Source: Xanthomonas sontii (GTDB lineage Bacteria > Pseudomonadota > Gammaproteobacteria > Xanthomonadales > Xanthomonadaceae). From it: DNA of 64,000 bases. The stretch is from the NCBI RefSeq assembly GCF_040529055.1, contig NZ_CP132342.1, forward strand, positions 4,214,001 through 4,278,000, read 5' to 3'. The translations under genes were made by a program, and so were the position numbers. Of the stretch, positions 28,062-36,942 are shown one piece after another. Under the pieces are notes generated by a model. The model was not told where the DNA came from. It made no database searches and saw only the letters and a list, made by a program, of their open reading frames with translations. Each line of letters opens with the position of its first letter. Positions within the stretch are counted from its first letter, which is position 1.

Positions 28062-28541
28062 TCAGCCGTGGTAGTGGGCGATGGTGTCCTCGATGCCCTT
28101 GCTCAGTTCCATCACCTTCTGCGCGTACTCGGCCAGGCGATGGTCTTCCGGCGTGTCCGGATGCCAGGCCGGCACCGCGGTGGGGCGGCCTTCGACGCCA
28201 TCCAGAGCCACGAACACGATGATGCAATGCGTGCACAGACGCGGCTCGCCGCCCATCGGATCGCGGGCGCGCACCTCGATGGCGAAATGCATGCTGCTGG
28301 TGCCGGTGTGGACCAGCTTGGCGCTGACCGTGACCATGTCGCTGATGCGGATCGGCGAGACGAAGCGGATGCCACCCACCGCCACGGTCACGCTGTAGTG
28401 GCCGCTCCAGCCCACCGCCGCGGCATAGCCGACCTGGTCGATCCACTTCATCACCACGCCGCCGTGGACCTTGCCGCCGTAGTTGACGTCGATCGGTTCG
28501 GCCAGGAAGCGGAAGGTCAGTTCGCGTTGCGTGCCGCTCAT
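28062..28541 (-). CDS. Acyl-CoA thioesterase, hotdog fold, 159 aa
   Basis: This cytoplasmic hydrolase of acyl-CoA esters belongs to the YciA/BFIT group. The hotdog helix and active-site region is NYGGKVHGGVVMKWIDQVGYAAA; the GGKVHGG segment and the Asp of WIDQ are characteristic. SMHFAIEVRARDPMGG forms the following strands. The start at 28541 (MSGTQRELTFRF) was taken instead of a methionine 13 codons upstream because it begins at the conserved region. Such enzymes may trim medium- to long-chain acyl-CoAs; specificity is not visible. Confidence 0.9.
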   Translation of the reverse strand: MSGTQRELTFRFLAEPIDVNYGGKVHGGVVMKWIDQVGYAAAVGWSGHYSVTVAVGGIRFVSPIRISDMVTVSAKLVHTGTSSMHFAIEVRARDPMGGEPRLCTHCIIVFVALDGVEGRPTAVPAWHPDTPEDHRLAEYAQKVMELSKGIEDTIAHYHG

Positions 28542-28654
28542 CGGGAGTCCATGCAGGGGAAGGAGGCGGCAGTCTGCCATGCGCCGCCGCCGTCAATCGC
28601 AACGGCGCCGCAATAAGGTGTCGCCACAGACGCGCTGGCGGCCGGCGGCGCCGG

Positions 28655-29491
28655 CTAGGCCGCGGCCAGCGCGAGATTGTCGCGCTTGCGGATGCACAGC
28701 CACGGGAAATGCGGCTGGCGCCAGCGCAACGCCCGCAGGCAGCGCACCGACAACCGCCGTGGGTCGAACAACCGGCGCAGCACGATGCCGTCCAATACCG
28801 CCTCGGTGTGCTGGTGGTACTGCTGCGCCAGTTCGGCGCAGCCCAGGTCGCTGAAGTAGCGCAGGCTGCGCGCGGCGCTGGCCCGGGCTTTCTCAGCGTC
28901 AGCGTAGAACGGGCTGTCGAGGATGTGCAGTTCGCCGTCGTGCTGCAGCAGCTGCAGCAGCCGAGCGATCAGCGCACGCGGATCGGCGAAGTATTGGAGG
29001 CAGGCCGGCACCACCACGACATCGAACCGCTGCGCCGGCAGCGGCAAACGCAGGATGTCGCCGGCGACGAAGCTCAACCGCGGCGCGTCGGCGAAGACCC
29101 GCGCCGCCTGCGCCAGTTCGGTGCGATTGACGTCGACACCGCAGACTTCGCGCTGCAGGCCGCTGGCCAGGCGATACGACAGCCAGCCGTTGCCGCAGCC
29201 GAGTTCCAGCAGAGGACCGTCGCCGCCACGCGCACGCAGATGGCGCAACAGGCGCCGGCACGATTCGGCGCGCACCCGCCATTCGTGGCTGGCGCCGAGC
29301 GCGCCGGGCGGCTGCGGCAGCGTGCGCACCTGGGCGTCGCTGTAGAGCCGGCCTTCGCGGCGGCGCACGTCCAGGTAGCGCTGCTCGAACGGGTCGTCCG
29401 GCAGCGCGTCGTGCACCAGCACACCCGCGTGCAGCGTCAGCCCTGGCAACTGTCGCAGCTGCGCGCGCAGGCTCTCGGCAGGCGTACTCAC
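28655..29491 (-). CDS. Class I SAM-dependent methyltransferase, 278 aa
   Basis: The protein has a SAM-binding motif I LLELGCGNGWLSYRLASGL, followed by VCGVDVNRTEL (motif II), VAGDILRLPLPAQRFDVVVV and LLQLLQHDGELHILD. A 90-residue N-terminal part precedes the methyltransferase fold (HDALPDDPFEQRYLDVRRREG). It starts with GTG at 29491, eight bases beyond the symporter stop, so it is probably translated from the same mRNA. A link between the two products is not evident. The acceptor molecule is unknown; glycan or lipid methylation is possible. Confidence 0.82.
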   Translation of the reverse strand: MSTPAESLRAQLRQLPGLTLHAGVLVHDALPDDPFEQRYLDVRRREGRLYSDAQVRTLPQPPGALGASHEWRVRAESCRRLLRHLRARGGDGPLLELGCGNGWLSYRLASGLQREVCGVDVNRTELAQAARVFADAPRLSFVAGDILRLPLPAQRFDVVVVPACLQYFADPRALIARLLQLLQHDGELHILDSPFYADAEKARASAARSLRYFSDLGCAELAQQYHQHTEAVLDGIVLRRLFDPRRLSVRCLRALRWRQPHFPWLCIRKRDNLALAAA

Positions 29492-29498
29492 GGACGCA

Positions 29499-30839
29499 TC
29501 AACGCACCTGGCCGGAACCGTCGACCGGCGGATCTTCCAGGCCGACATTGCTCGGGGCGGCCTCATAGATGGTGCGATCGAGCAGGCCGGTCTCCTTGGC
29601 CACCAGCACCGGCACCAGCATCTGCCCGGTCACGTTGGTCATGGTGCGCATCATGTCCAGCACGCGGTCGATGGCGTACAGGTAGCCGATCACCTCCAGC
29701 GGCAGGTTGGCCGCGCTCAGCACCACCGTGGCCATCACCACCGCGGTGCCGGGCACGCCGGCGGTGCCGAAGCTGCCCAGCACCGAGGCGATCAGCACCA
29801 CGAAATACTGGTTGGCGGTCAACGGCACGCCGGTGTACTGGGCGATGAACACCGCGCACAGCGCCGGGAAGATCGCGCCGCAGCCATCCATCTTGATGCT
29901 GGCGCCCAGCGGCACCGCGAACGCGGCATAGTCCTTGTTGACGCCGAGGTTGTGGGTGATCGAGCGCAGCGCCACCGGCATCGCGGCGAAGCTGGAGGAA
30001 CTGACGAAGGCCACCTGCATGCCCGGCGCGGCACCGCGGAAGAACTTCCACGGATTGAGCCCGTGCACCAGCAGCAGGCCGCTGTACACCACCACGATGT
30101 GGATCGCGCAGGCCAGGTACAGCGCCAGCACGAAATTGCCGAACGGCAGCAGCTTGCCGAAGCCGTAGCCGCCGACCAGCGCGGCGATCAGGCCGAAGGT
30201 GCCGAGCGGGGTCATCTCCAGCACGAAGCGGGTGACCTGGATCATGATCTCGCTCATCTGCTTGGTGAGCTTGCGCGCCTCGGCCACGCGCTCGCCGAGC
30301 TTGACCATGGCAAAGCCCAGCAGCGCGGCGAAGAAGATCACCGGCAGAATCGAACCGCGCCCTGCCGCCAGCACGGTCTCGCCAGCGGCATTGGTCTTGG
30401 TGCCGATACCGGTGAGCGCATAGAACGGGTTGGACGGCACCACGTCCAGCAGCACCTGCACCGGGCTGGGCACGTCGCGCGGGGTCCAGGCGCTGTCCAC
30501 CCGCAGGCCCAGATGGCCGGCGCCCGGCTGCAGCACCGTGCCCACGGCCAGGCCGACGCCGACCGCCAGCGCCGCGGTGACCACGAACCACAGGAAGGTG
30601 CGCCCGCCCAGCTTGGCCACCGACTGCTGTCCGTGCAGCGCCGAGATCGCGTTGATGACCGCGAAGAACACCAGCGGCACCGCGATCATCTTGATCAGGG
30701 TGACGTACAGATCGCCCAGCGGCTTGAACCAGGTCTCCGCGGTCGGGCCCAGCGCCCAGCCCGCCAGGGCGCCCAGCAGGAAGCCGGCGACCACGCGCTG
30801 CCAGAACGGAATGCGTAACCAGGCCGTCACCAGTTTCAT
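29499..30839 (-). CDS. Dicarboxylate/amino acid:cation symporter (DAACS family), 446 aa
   Basis: This inner-membrane transporter takes up glutamate, aspartate or C4-dicarboxylates with Na+ or H+. It shows the family signatures: the serine-rich re-entrant loop FVSSSSFAAMPVAL (HP1), the cation/substrate helix IKMDGCGAIFPAL (TM7), and SFGTAGVPGTAVVMAT (HP2), then YLYAIDRVLDMMRTMTNVTGQ (TM8), which carries the conserved Asp and Asn. The start at 30839 gives MKLVTAWLRIPFWQRVVAGF, a typical N terminus. It diverges from the phosphatase gene. Confidence 0.93.
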   Translation of the reverse strand: MKLVTAWLRIPFWQRVVAGFLLGALAGWALGPTAETWFKPLGDLYVTLIKMIAVPLVFFAVINAISALHGQQSVAKLGGRTFLWFVVTAALAVGVGLAVGTVLQPGAGHLGLRVDSAWTPRDVPSPVQVLLDVVPSNPFYALTGIGTKTNAAGETVLAAGRGSILPVIFFAALLGFAMVKLGERVAEARKLTKQMSEIMIQVTRFVLEMTPLGTFGLIAALVGGYGFGKLLPFGNFVLALYLACAIHIVVVYSGLLLVHGLNPWKFFRGAAPGMQVAFVSSSSFAAMPVALRSITHNLGVNKDYAAFAVPLGASIKMDGCGAIFPALCAVFIAQYTGVPLTANQYFVVLIASVLGSFGTAGVPGTAVVMATVVLSAANLPLEVIGYLYAIDRVLDMMRTMTNVTGQMLVPVLVAKETGLLDRTIYEAAPSNVGLEDPPVDGSGQVR

Positions 30840-30990
30840 CGACGCTGTCCAGAGAGATCGGGGGTTTCGCACGATAGCGCACCCCGGCAGCAGCGACGAC
30901 GCCATGGCTGGAAAGGCGCGATGTCATCGGCGTGCCTTGTCGCAGCCGGCATAATGCAGGGGACTTCGTTGTTCAGGACCCGTTCTGCGT

Positions 30991-32697
30991 ATGCGCCTAC
31001 CCGTTTCCGCCCTCGCCGCCGCCTCCACCCTGCTGCTGGGCGCCTGCGCCAGCACGCCGCATGCGCCGGCCGCCAGCGCCAACGTCGCGCCGATCGTCGT
31101 CCCCGCCGTGGCCCATCCGGCCGGCGAGACCCCGGCCTGGTGGTACCGCAGCGGCGCCGCCAAGGCCGCCAACAACGGTGCGATGCGCGGCAAGGCCAAG
31201 AACGTCATCCTGTTCCTCGGCGACGGCATGAGCCTGACCACGGTCGCCGCCGCGCGCATCCTCGACGGCCAGCGCAAGGGCGCCTCCGGCGAAGAGAACC
31301 AGCTGTCGTGGGAAGCGTTCCCCGCCACCGCGCTGAGCAAGACCTACAACACCGATTCGCAGACGCCGGATTCGGCCGGCACCATGACCTCGATCACCAC
31401 CGGGGTGAAGACCCACATGGGCGCGATCGGCGTGGCCGCCGGCAAGCGCGACGCCTGCGCCGACAGCCTCGGCAAGCAGTTGCTGAGCTGGTTGGAACTG
31501 GCCGACAGCGCCGGCATGGGCACCGGCATCGTCACCACCACCCGGCTCACCCACGCCACCCCGGCCGCGACCTACGCGCACGTGCCCGAGCGCAACTGGG
31601 AAAGCGATGCCGACCTGCCGGAGAAGGCGGTGGCCGAGGGTTGCCGCGACATCGCCCAGCAGATGGTCGGCGCACGCTTCGGGCGCGGCCCGCAGGTGAT
31701 GCTGGCCGGCGGCCGCGGCCAGTTCACCACCGTCGAGCAGCGCGACCCCGAGTACGACGACAAGGTCGGCCTGCGCCTGGATGGCCGCGATCTGGTCGGC
31801 GAATGGCGCCAGCGCCATCCGCAGGGCGCCTACGTGTGGACCCGCGGGCAACTGGAAGCGGCGCAGAACGCGCCGGCGCTGCTGGGCCTGTTCGAGCCGG
31901 ACCACATGCAGTTCGACCACGACCGCGACCGCAGCGCCAATGGCGACCCGAGCCTGGCCGAGATGACCAAGGCCGCGATCCGTACCCTGTCGCAGGACAA
32001 GAACGGCTATGTGCTGATGGTCGAAGGCGGCCGCATCGACCACGCGCACCACGCCGGCAACGCCTACCGCGCGCTGGACGAGACCATCGCCCTGTCGCAG
32101 GCGGTGCAGGCCGCGGCGGATGCGACCTCGGCCGAGGACACGCTGATCATCGTCACCGCCGACCACTCGCACACGCTGAACTTCGTCGGCTACCCGCAGC
32201 GCGGCAACCCGATCCTGGGCAAGGTGCGCGGCACCAGCGGCGAGGACGCCAATACCGGCGACCTGGCGCTGGACGGCAACGGCCAGCCCTACGCCACGCT
32301 CAGCTACGCCAACGGTCCCGGCTACACCGGCGCCAGCAACCAGCAGCCGGCCGGCATCAAGACCTTCCCGCATGCGCCGAGCAATTTCGAGCCGGCCAAC
32401 GGCCGCCCGGATTTGACCCACGTCGACACCGAAAGCCCAGACTTCATGCAGGAAGCGCTGGTGCCGACCAAGGCCGAGACCCATGGCGGCGACGACGTCG
32501 GCATCTGGGCGCGCGGCCCCGGCAGCAACGCGTTCCGCGGCAGTCTGGAAGAGAACGTGATCTACCACGTGATCGTGCAGGCCACCCCGACCCTGCGCGC
32601 GCGGCTGTGCCAGGCGGGCACCTGCAACGGCGACGGGGTGCCGGTGGAACTGCCCAAGCCGGCGGCGTTCATGACCAGCGCTGCGACCGCGCAGTGA
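30991..32697 (+). CDS. Alkaline phosphatase (PhoA superfamily) lipoprotein, 568 aa
   Basis: This exported phosphomonoesterase begins with a leader ending in the lipobox LGAC (Cys at about 19). Metal site motif VILFLGDGMS is followed by the nucleophile Ser128 in the diagnostic PDSAGTMTSITTG. VEGGRIDHAHHAGNA and VTADHSHTLNF supply the other zinc and magnesium ligands. It releases phosphate from organic esters in the periplasm or at the outer membrane. The stop overlaps the start of the next gene. Regulation by phosphate limitation is plausible, but I see no clear Pho box upstream. Confidence 0.94.
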   Translation: MRLPVSALAAASTLLLGACASTPHAPAASANVAPIVVPAVAHPAGETPAWWYRSGAAKAANNGAMRGKAKNVILFLGDGMSLTTVAAARILDGQRKGASGEENQLSWEAFPATALSKTYNTDSQTPDSAGTMTSITTGVKTHMGAIGVAAGKRDACADSLGKQLLSWLELADSAGMGTGIVTTTRLTHATPAATYAHVPERNWESDADLPEKAVAEGCRDIAQQMVGARFGRGPQVMLAGGRGQFTTVEQRDPEYDDKVGLRLDGRDLVGEWRQRHPQGAYVWTRGQLEAAQNAPALLGLFEPDHMQFDHDRDRSANGDPSLAEMTKAAIRTLSQDKNGYVLMVEGGRIDHAHHAGNAYRALDETIALSQAVQAAADATSAEDTLIIVTADHSHTLNFVGYPQRGNPILGKVRGTSGEDANTGDLALDGNGQPYATLSYANGPGYTGASNQQPAGIKTFPHAPSNFEPANGRPDLTHVDTESPDFMQEALVPTKAETHGGDDVGIWARGPGSNAFRGSLEENVIYHVIVQATPTLRARLCQAGTCNGDGVPVELPKPAAFMTSAATAQ

Positions 32698-33263
32698 ACC
32701 GCCTCCTGTCCCGGCCGTGGCGCCGTGGCAGCCTGCGTGCGGCAGCGGCGTTGCTCGCACTGGCGACAACCGCAGCCGCTGTGCAGGCGCAGGCGCAGCC
32801 CGACGACGCCTGCCGGCTCGGCGATCCGACCACCGACCGCGACATCGTGCCGGGCTGCAAGCTGGGCGCCGACGAACGCCTGGTACTGACGCCACAGGCG
32901 CTGCGACGCCTGCCCTTCGATCGCGACGGGCTGGCGCTGCTGACCGTCGGCGCACGCTTCTACTACGTACGCGCCGACGGCCGCAGCCTGCCGGTGATCA
33001 CCTGGGACAACGGTCCGGATGGTTTCAGCGAAGGGCTGACCCGCGGCATCTTTCACGGCCGCATCGGCTTCTACGACCGGCAACTACGCGAGGTGATCGC
33101 GCCGATCCACGACTTCGCCTGGCCGTTCGAGCACGGCGTCGCCGCGGTCTGCGACGGCTGCAGCGCGGGCACGCCCGACACCGATGGTCATACGCCGATG
33201 CAGGGTGGCCGCTGGTACTCCATCGACCGCCACAACCGCGAAGTGCCGGCGCCCAAGCGCTGA
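32694..33263 (+). CDS. Exported WG-repeat-like protein coupled to alkaline phosphatase, 189 aa
   Basis: This small exported protein has a signal peptide of about 40 residues ending near AVQAQA. The mature part resembles WG-repeat (KWGxID) proteins: FYYVRADGRSLPVITWDNGPDGFSEGLTRG followed by RIGFYDRQLREVIAPIHDFAWPFEHGVAAV. It has cysteine pairs (CRLG/GCKL and CDGC) that may form disulfides. The GTG start overlaps the phosphatase stop as GTGA, so the two genes are translationally coupled. The function is unknown; a scaffold, inhibitor or partner of the phosphatase is possible. Confidence 0.78.
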   Translation: MNRLLSRPWRRGSLRAAAALLALATTAAAVQAQAQPDDACRLGDPTTDRDIVPGCKLGADERLVLTPQALRRLPFDRDGLALLTVGARFYYVRADGRSLPVITWDNGPDGFSEGLTRGIFHGRIGFYDRQLREVIAPIHDFAWPFEHGVAAVCDGCSAGTPDTDGHTPMQGGRWYSIDRHNREVPAPKR

Positions 33264-33696
33264 GCCGATGATCGTGTGCGGCATGGCCGCGTTGTCGCGG
33301 AGAAGGTCGCCAAGGCTGGTTCTCTGCAACGCGTCTCCTTGAATCTCCAGCGATGTCGCGGAAAGCGCATCGTCCGCGAGGTGAGACATCCCCGCGTCGG
33401 GACTGAAGTCCCTCCCACATGGGGCTACCTCACGTTGCGCGGCTTCAAGCGCCGTCGCGCGCTGGCGGCGGGCCAGTCGTCGCGCACTGGCGGCCGACAT
33501 CGAGCGGGCAACGGGCTGAGCAAGCAGTCTGGATAGTCCCGAGTGCCGACACCTGCTCTTGTGGGAGGGACTTCAGTCCCGACGCGATTAGCTGAAAGGC
33601 ATCGTGACTGAAGTTCCTCCCACAACGCTGCTCAGGCGCAAAGAGGTCGCCATGCCACGCTTCGCGCTGACCTGCGCTTGCGTCTACAGTGACGCG
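33264..33696. other. 433-bp intergenic region carrying dispersed repeats
   Basis: There is no gene in the stretch between the WG-repeat protein and tilS. It carries a facing pair of 25-bp repeats and a third diverged copy, listed separately. A frame open from 33604 into tilS begins within the last repeat copy and is probably not translated up to 33652 or 33697. Confidence 0.65.
33395..33584. repeat. Inverted pair of 25-bp dispersed repeats
   Basis: The 25-base element at 33395-33419 (core GGGACTGAAGTCCCTCCCAC) recurs as its exact reverse complement at 33560-33584. A third, diverged copy in the first orientation lies at 33603-33624. Each element is itself partly palindromic (GGGACTGAAGTCCC). 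A related copy is at about 36441-36463. This is a dispersed extragenic palindrome family of xanthomonad type. Confidence 0.88.
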
Positions 33697-35040
33697 ATGC
33701 CGCCGCACGCCTCTACGCCCCCGTTGTCCGCACTCGCCGCCGCGCTGCCCGATCCGGCACCGGCGCCGCTGCTGCTCGGCCTCAGCGGCGGACTGGATTC
33801 GACCGTGCTGCTGCACCTGCTCGCGCAGCAGCCGTCGTACCGCCACGCCGGCCTGCGCGCGCTGCATGTGCACCACGGCCTGCATGCCGACGCCGACGCC
33901 TGGGCCGCGCAGTGCGCGCAGCTGTGCGCCGCGTTGGCGGTGCCGCTGCAGGTAGTGCGGGTGCAGGTGCCGCGCGACAGCGGCGATGGCCTGGAGGCGG
34001 CGGCGCGGCAGGCACGGCGCCACGCCTTCGCGCAGGCGCTGCAGCCCGGCGAATGGCTGGCGCTGGCGCAGCACCGCGACGACCAGGCCGAAACCTTCCT
34101 GCTGCGCGCGTTGCGCGCGTCCGGGCCCGACGGCCTGGCGGCGATGCAGGCGCTGTCCGACTTCGCCGGCAGCCGCCTGTGGCGGCCGCTGCTGGCGCAA
34201 CCGCGCAGCGTGCTGCACGCCTATGCGCAGCAGCACAGCCTGCAGTGGATCGACGACCCCAGCAATGCCGATCCCGGCTTCGACCGCAATTTCCTGCGCC
34301 TGCAGGTGCTGCCGCTGCTGCGCCAGCGCTGGCCGCACGCCGATGCCGCCCTCGTCCGCAGCGCGCGGCTATGTGCCGACGCCAGTGCACTGCTGGAGGC
34401 GGACGACCGCACGGCGCTCGATGCGCTGCAGGACGCTCCCGGTGCCCCGCTGCCGCTCGCGCCGCTGCGCGCCCTGCCTGCGGCGCGGCGTGCGCGCGTG
34501 CTGCGACGCTGGGTCGCACAGGCCGGCCTGCCGCCATTGCCGGCGGCCGGCCTGGCCGCGATCGAACGCGACCTGCTGCAGCCGCGCGCAGATGCTTCGG
34601 CGCAGTTCGCCTGGCACGGCGCCTGCGTGCGCAGCTGGCACGACACGCTGTACGCCGAGCGCGACCCCGCGCCCTGGCCTGCGGACTGGCAGGCGCAGTG
34701 GGACGGCCGCGCGCCGCTGGCGTTGCCCGATGGTCGCCGCCTGCACCTGCGCGCCGACACCACGCTGGCCTTCGATACGCCGCTGCTGGTGCGCGCGCGC
34801 CGCGGCGGCGAACGTCTGCTTCTGCCAGGACGGACGCAGTCGCAGGCACTGAAGCACCTGTTGCAGACGCAGGCCCTGCCACCCTGGCAGCGCATGCGAC
34901 TGCCGCTGCTGTTCGACGCCACGCAACTGCTGGCTGCCGGACCGGACCTGCTGGCCGCGCCGCTGCACGATTGGCTGCAGGCGCACGCTGCACGCCTTGA
35001 GCTGGATGCGCTGCCGGCGCCGGCGCCCGCCTCGCATTGA
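33697..35040 (+). CDS. tilS: tRNA(Ile)-lysidine synthetase, 447 aa
   Basis: This essential enzyme converts C34 of the AUA-reading tRNA-Ile to lysidine, using ATP and lysine. The PP-loop SGGLDS is at residues 30-35, followed by [15 protein letters not shown] and [22 protein letters not shown], both characteristic. The linker and C-terminal domains ([22 protein letters not shown] near residues 400-420) are complete. I used ATG 33697, which puts the PP-loop at the usual distance; earlier in-frame starts at 33652 and 33604 exist, the latter in a repeat. xseB and ispA follow closely and the three may be one operon. Confidence 0.93.
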   Translation: MPPHASTPPLSALAAALPDPAPAPLLLGLSGGLDSTVLLHLLAQQPSYRHAGLRALHVHHGLHADADAWAAQCAQLCAALAVPLQVVRVQVPRDSGDGLEAAARQARRHAFAQALQPGEWLALAQHRDDQAETFLLRALRASGPDGLAAMQALSDFAGSRLWRPLLAQPRSVLHAYAQQHSLQWIDDPSNADPGFDRNFLRLQVLPLLRQRWPHADAALVRSARLCADASALLEADDRTALDALQDAPGAPLPLAPLRALPAARRARVLRRWVAQAGLPPLPAAGLAAIERDLLQPRADASAQFAWHGACVRSWHDTLYAERDPAPWPADWQAQWDGRAPLALPDGRRLHLRADTTLAFDTPLLVRARRGGERLLLPGRTQSQALKHLLQTQALPPWQRMRLPLLFDATQLLAAGPDLLAAPLHDWLQAHAARLELDALPAPAPASH

Positions 35041-35071
35041 CCCTGCCGCCGCCGCCGCGCACACTTTCGCC

Positions 35072-35335
35072 ATGCCCAAGAAGTCCCAAGACGATGCCTC
35101 CCCGGTCGCGCGCTTCGAGCAGTCGCTCGAGGAGCTGGAAGTGCTGGTGGAGAAGATGGAAGCCGGCGACCTGAGCCTGGAGCAGTCGCTCAGCGCCTAC
35201 GAGCGTGGCGTGGGCCTGTATCGGCAATGCCAGCAGGCGCTGGAGCAGGCCGAATTGCGCGTGCGCCTGCTCAGCGATCCCGAGCAGCCCGACAGCGCCG
35301 AACCCTTCGATCCCGTGCCGCCCCATGGCGGCTGA
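35072..35335 (+). CDS. xseB: Exodeoxyribonuclease VII small subunit, 87 aa
   Basis: This is the small subunit of the single-strand-specific exonuclease VII complex, which works with XseA (not in this window). The signature [43 protein letters not shown] is the entire helical hairpin of the family. The start at 35072 gives [19 protein letters not shown]. Its last 11 bases overlap the start of ispA, the same xseB-ispA order as in E. coli. Confidence 0.95.
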   Translation: MPKKSQDDASPVARFEQSLEELEVLVEKMEAGDLSLEQSLSAYERGVGLYRQCQQALEQAELRVRLLSDPEQPDSAEPFDPVPPHGG

Positions 35336-36206
35336 GGCGGCGTTCGCGCACTGGCGCGAGCGGGTGGAAGCCGGCCTGCAGGCGCAGTTGCCGGCCGCCA
35401 CGCTGGCGCCGCAGCGCCTGCACGCGGCGATGCGCCACGCCACCCTGGGCGGCGGCAAGCGCATGCGCCCACTGCTGGTCTATGCCAGCGGCGCGCTGTT
35501 CGGCGCCGACGCCGCGCGCCTGGATGCACCGGCGCTGGCGGTGGAATTGATCCACGCCTATTCGCTGGTCCACGACGACCTGCCGGCGATGGACGACGAT
35601 GCCCTGCGCCGCGGCCAGCCGACCGTGCACATCGCCTTCGACGAAGCCACCGCGATCCTCGCCGGCGACGCGCTGCAGAGCCTGGCGTTCGCGTTGCTGG
35701 CCAATGCCGAGGACGCGGCGGCACCGCTGCGCGTGCAGTGGCTGCAGACCCTGGCCGAGGCCGCCGGTGCGGCCGGCATGTGCGGCGGGCAGGCATTGGA
35801 CATCGACGCCACCGGCCGCGTGCAGGCGCTGCCGGACCTGCAACGCATGCATGCGCTGAAGACCGGCGCGCTGATTCGCGCCAGCGTGCGCCTGGGCGCG
35901 CTCGGCGGCGGCGCCGACGCCGCCGCGCTCGCGCAATTGGACAGCTTCGCCACCGCGCTGGGCCTGGCTTTCCAGGTGCGCGACGACATCCTCGACGTGG
36001 AAGCCAGCTCCGAACAGCTCGGCAAGACCGCCGGCAAGGACGTCGCGCAGGCCAAGTCCACCTACCCGGCCCTGCTGGGCATGGACGGCGCCAAGGCCAA
36101 GCTGGCCGAGCTGGCGCAGGCGATGCAGGACAGCCTGCACGGCTATGGCGCTGCCGCCGATGCACTGGCGGCGCTGGCGCGGCTCGCGGTCGATCGCGCG
36201 CACTGA
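35325..36206 (+). CDS. ispA: Polyprenyl (farnesyl) diphosphate synthase, 293 aa
   Basis: This enzyme condenses isopentenyl diphosphate with dimethylallyl or geranyl diphosphate to make farnesyl diphosphate, the precursor of undecaprenyl carriers and quinones. The first aspartate-rich motif DDLPAMDD is at residues 84-91 and the second, DDILD, at 220-224; [25 protein letters not shown], and the [14 protein letters not shown] tail are all typical. It overlaps xseB by 11 bases, implying coupled translation. The dxs gene that often follows in enterics is absent here. Confidence 0.95.
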   Translation: MAAEAAFAHWRERVEAGLQAQLPAATLAPQRLHAAMRHATLGGGKRMRPLLVYASGALFGADAARLDAPALAVELIHAYSLVHDDLPAMDDDALRRGQPTVHIAFDEATAILAGDALQSLAFALLANAEDAAAPLRVQWLQTLAEAAGAAGMCGGQALDIDATGRVQALPDLQRMHALKTGALIRASVRLGALGGGADAAALAQLDSFATALGLAFQVRDDILDVEASSEQLGKTAGKDVAQAKSTYPALLGMDGAKAKLAELAQAMQDSLHGYGAAADALAALARLAVDRAH

Positions 36207-36942
36207 TCGCCACGCTCGACGCGTGCGATCCTTGCGGCTGGGCCGCACGCGTCATTAGCCGCGCAGGCGCTGCACCGCATCCGCGAAACCAGGGATGGAT
36301 GCTGGCGCTGGCCGCGCGCAGCCCGTGATGACCAGAGGCGCTGTTGCAGGAGCGGCTTCAGCCGCGACAGACGGCATCGGTCATGCCTGTCGCGGCTGAA
36401 GCCACTGCTACATGGGCTTTCGGTGAGTGTCTGAGGCAATGTGGGCGGGACGTCAGTTCCGACTGCTTTCGCGGTCCGATCGTCCGCCACGCCGCTCGTC
36501 GCGGATGCATGACCGTTGACTCCCACACCAGGCGACCAGGCGCATCTCACGCCACGGCAACCCGCGTTGCCGCAAAAATGCCGACGCCGCGCATACCGCT
36601 GCAGACCGCGATGACGCCGGCTGCGGCGAATGGAGATCCCGGACGTCCTCATCGCCTTCGGCAAACGCCGCCACCAGCACGATCTCGCACGCACACGCAC
36701 ATCGCCACATGGCCTATCCGCGACGCTGCGCTCGATCCAGTGCATGCCGCTGCGGCAAGGCCGCTGCAGCGCGACACTCACATGCGGCGATGTCTGTCCG
36801 CGATGTCGATACTGAGACCTGGCACGCGCTTCGCTGGACGAAATCGAAGACAAACGCACCTGCGACGCGCACGCGCGCATCACCGGGCTAGTTTGCTTCG
36901 GCCCCTGTCACGGGGCGCCCACTTTCGACGGAGAGAGACTGC
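36207..36942. other. 736-bp intergenic region with palindromes
   Basis: No gene can be supported. It starts with a 10-bp inverted repeat (36218-36227 with 36244-36253) that may end ispA transcription. It contains the 17-bp palindrome at 36354-36403 and a relative of the 25-bp repeat family at about 36441-36463. The rest, up to the binding site GGAGAGAG before the M35 gene, is anonymous GC-rich sequence. Leftward open frames here are repeat translations. Confidence 0.65.
36354..36403. repeat. Extragenic palindrome, 17-bp arms
   Basis: Perfect 17-bp arms (36354-36370 with 36387-36403; core GGCTTCAGCCGCGACAG) flank a 16-base loop. The arms match the common xanthomonad GAGCGGCTTCAGCCGCGAC extragenic repeat. 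It lies between ispA and the M35 gene and may form a stable hairpin. Confidence 0.9.

Noticed and set aside
36143..36883. A 246-codon leftward frame between ispA and the M35 gene
   Set aside because: Part of it (SSGFSRDRHDRCRLSRLKPLL) is a translation of the extragenic palindrome, and it overlaps ispA. No binding site or domain.
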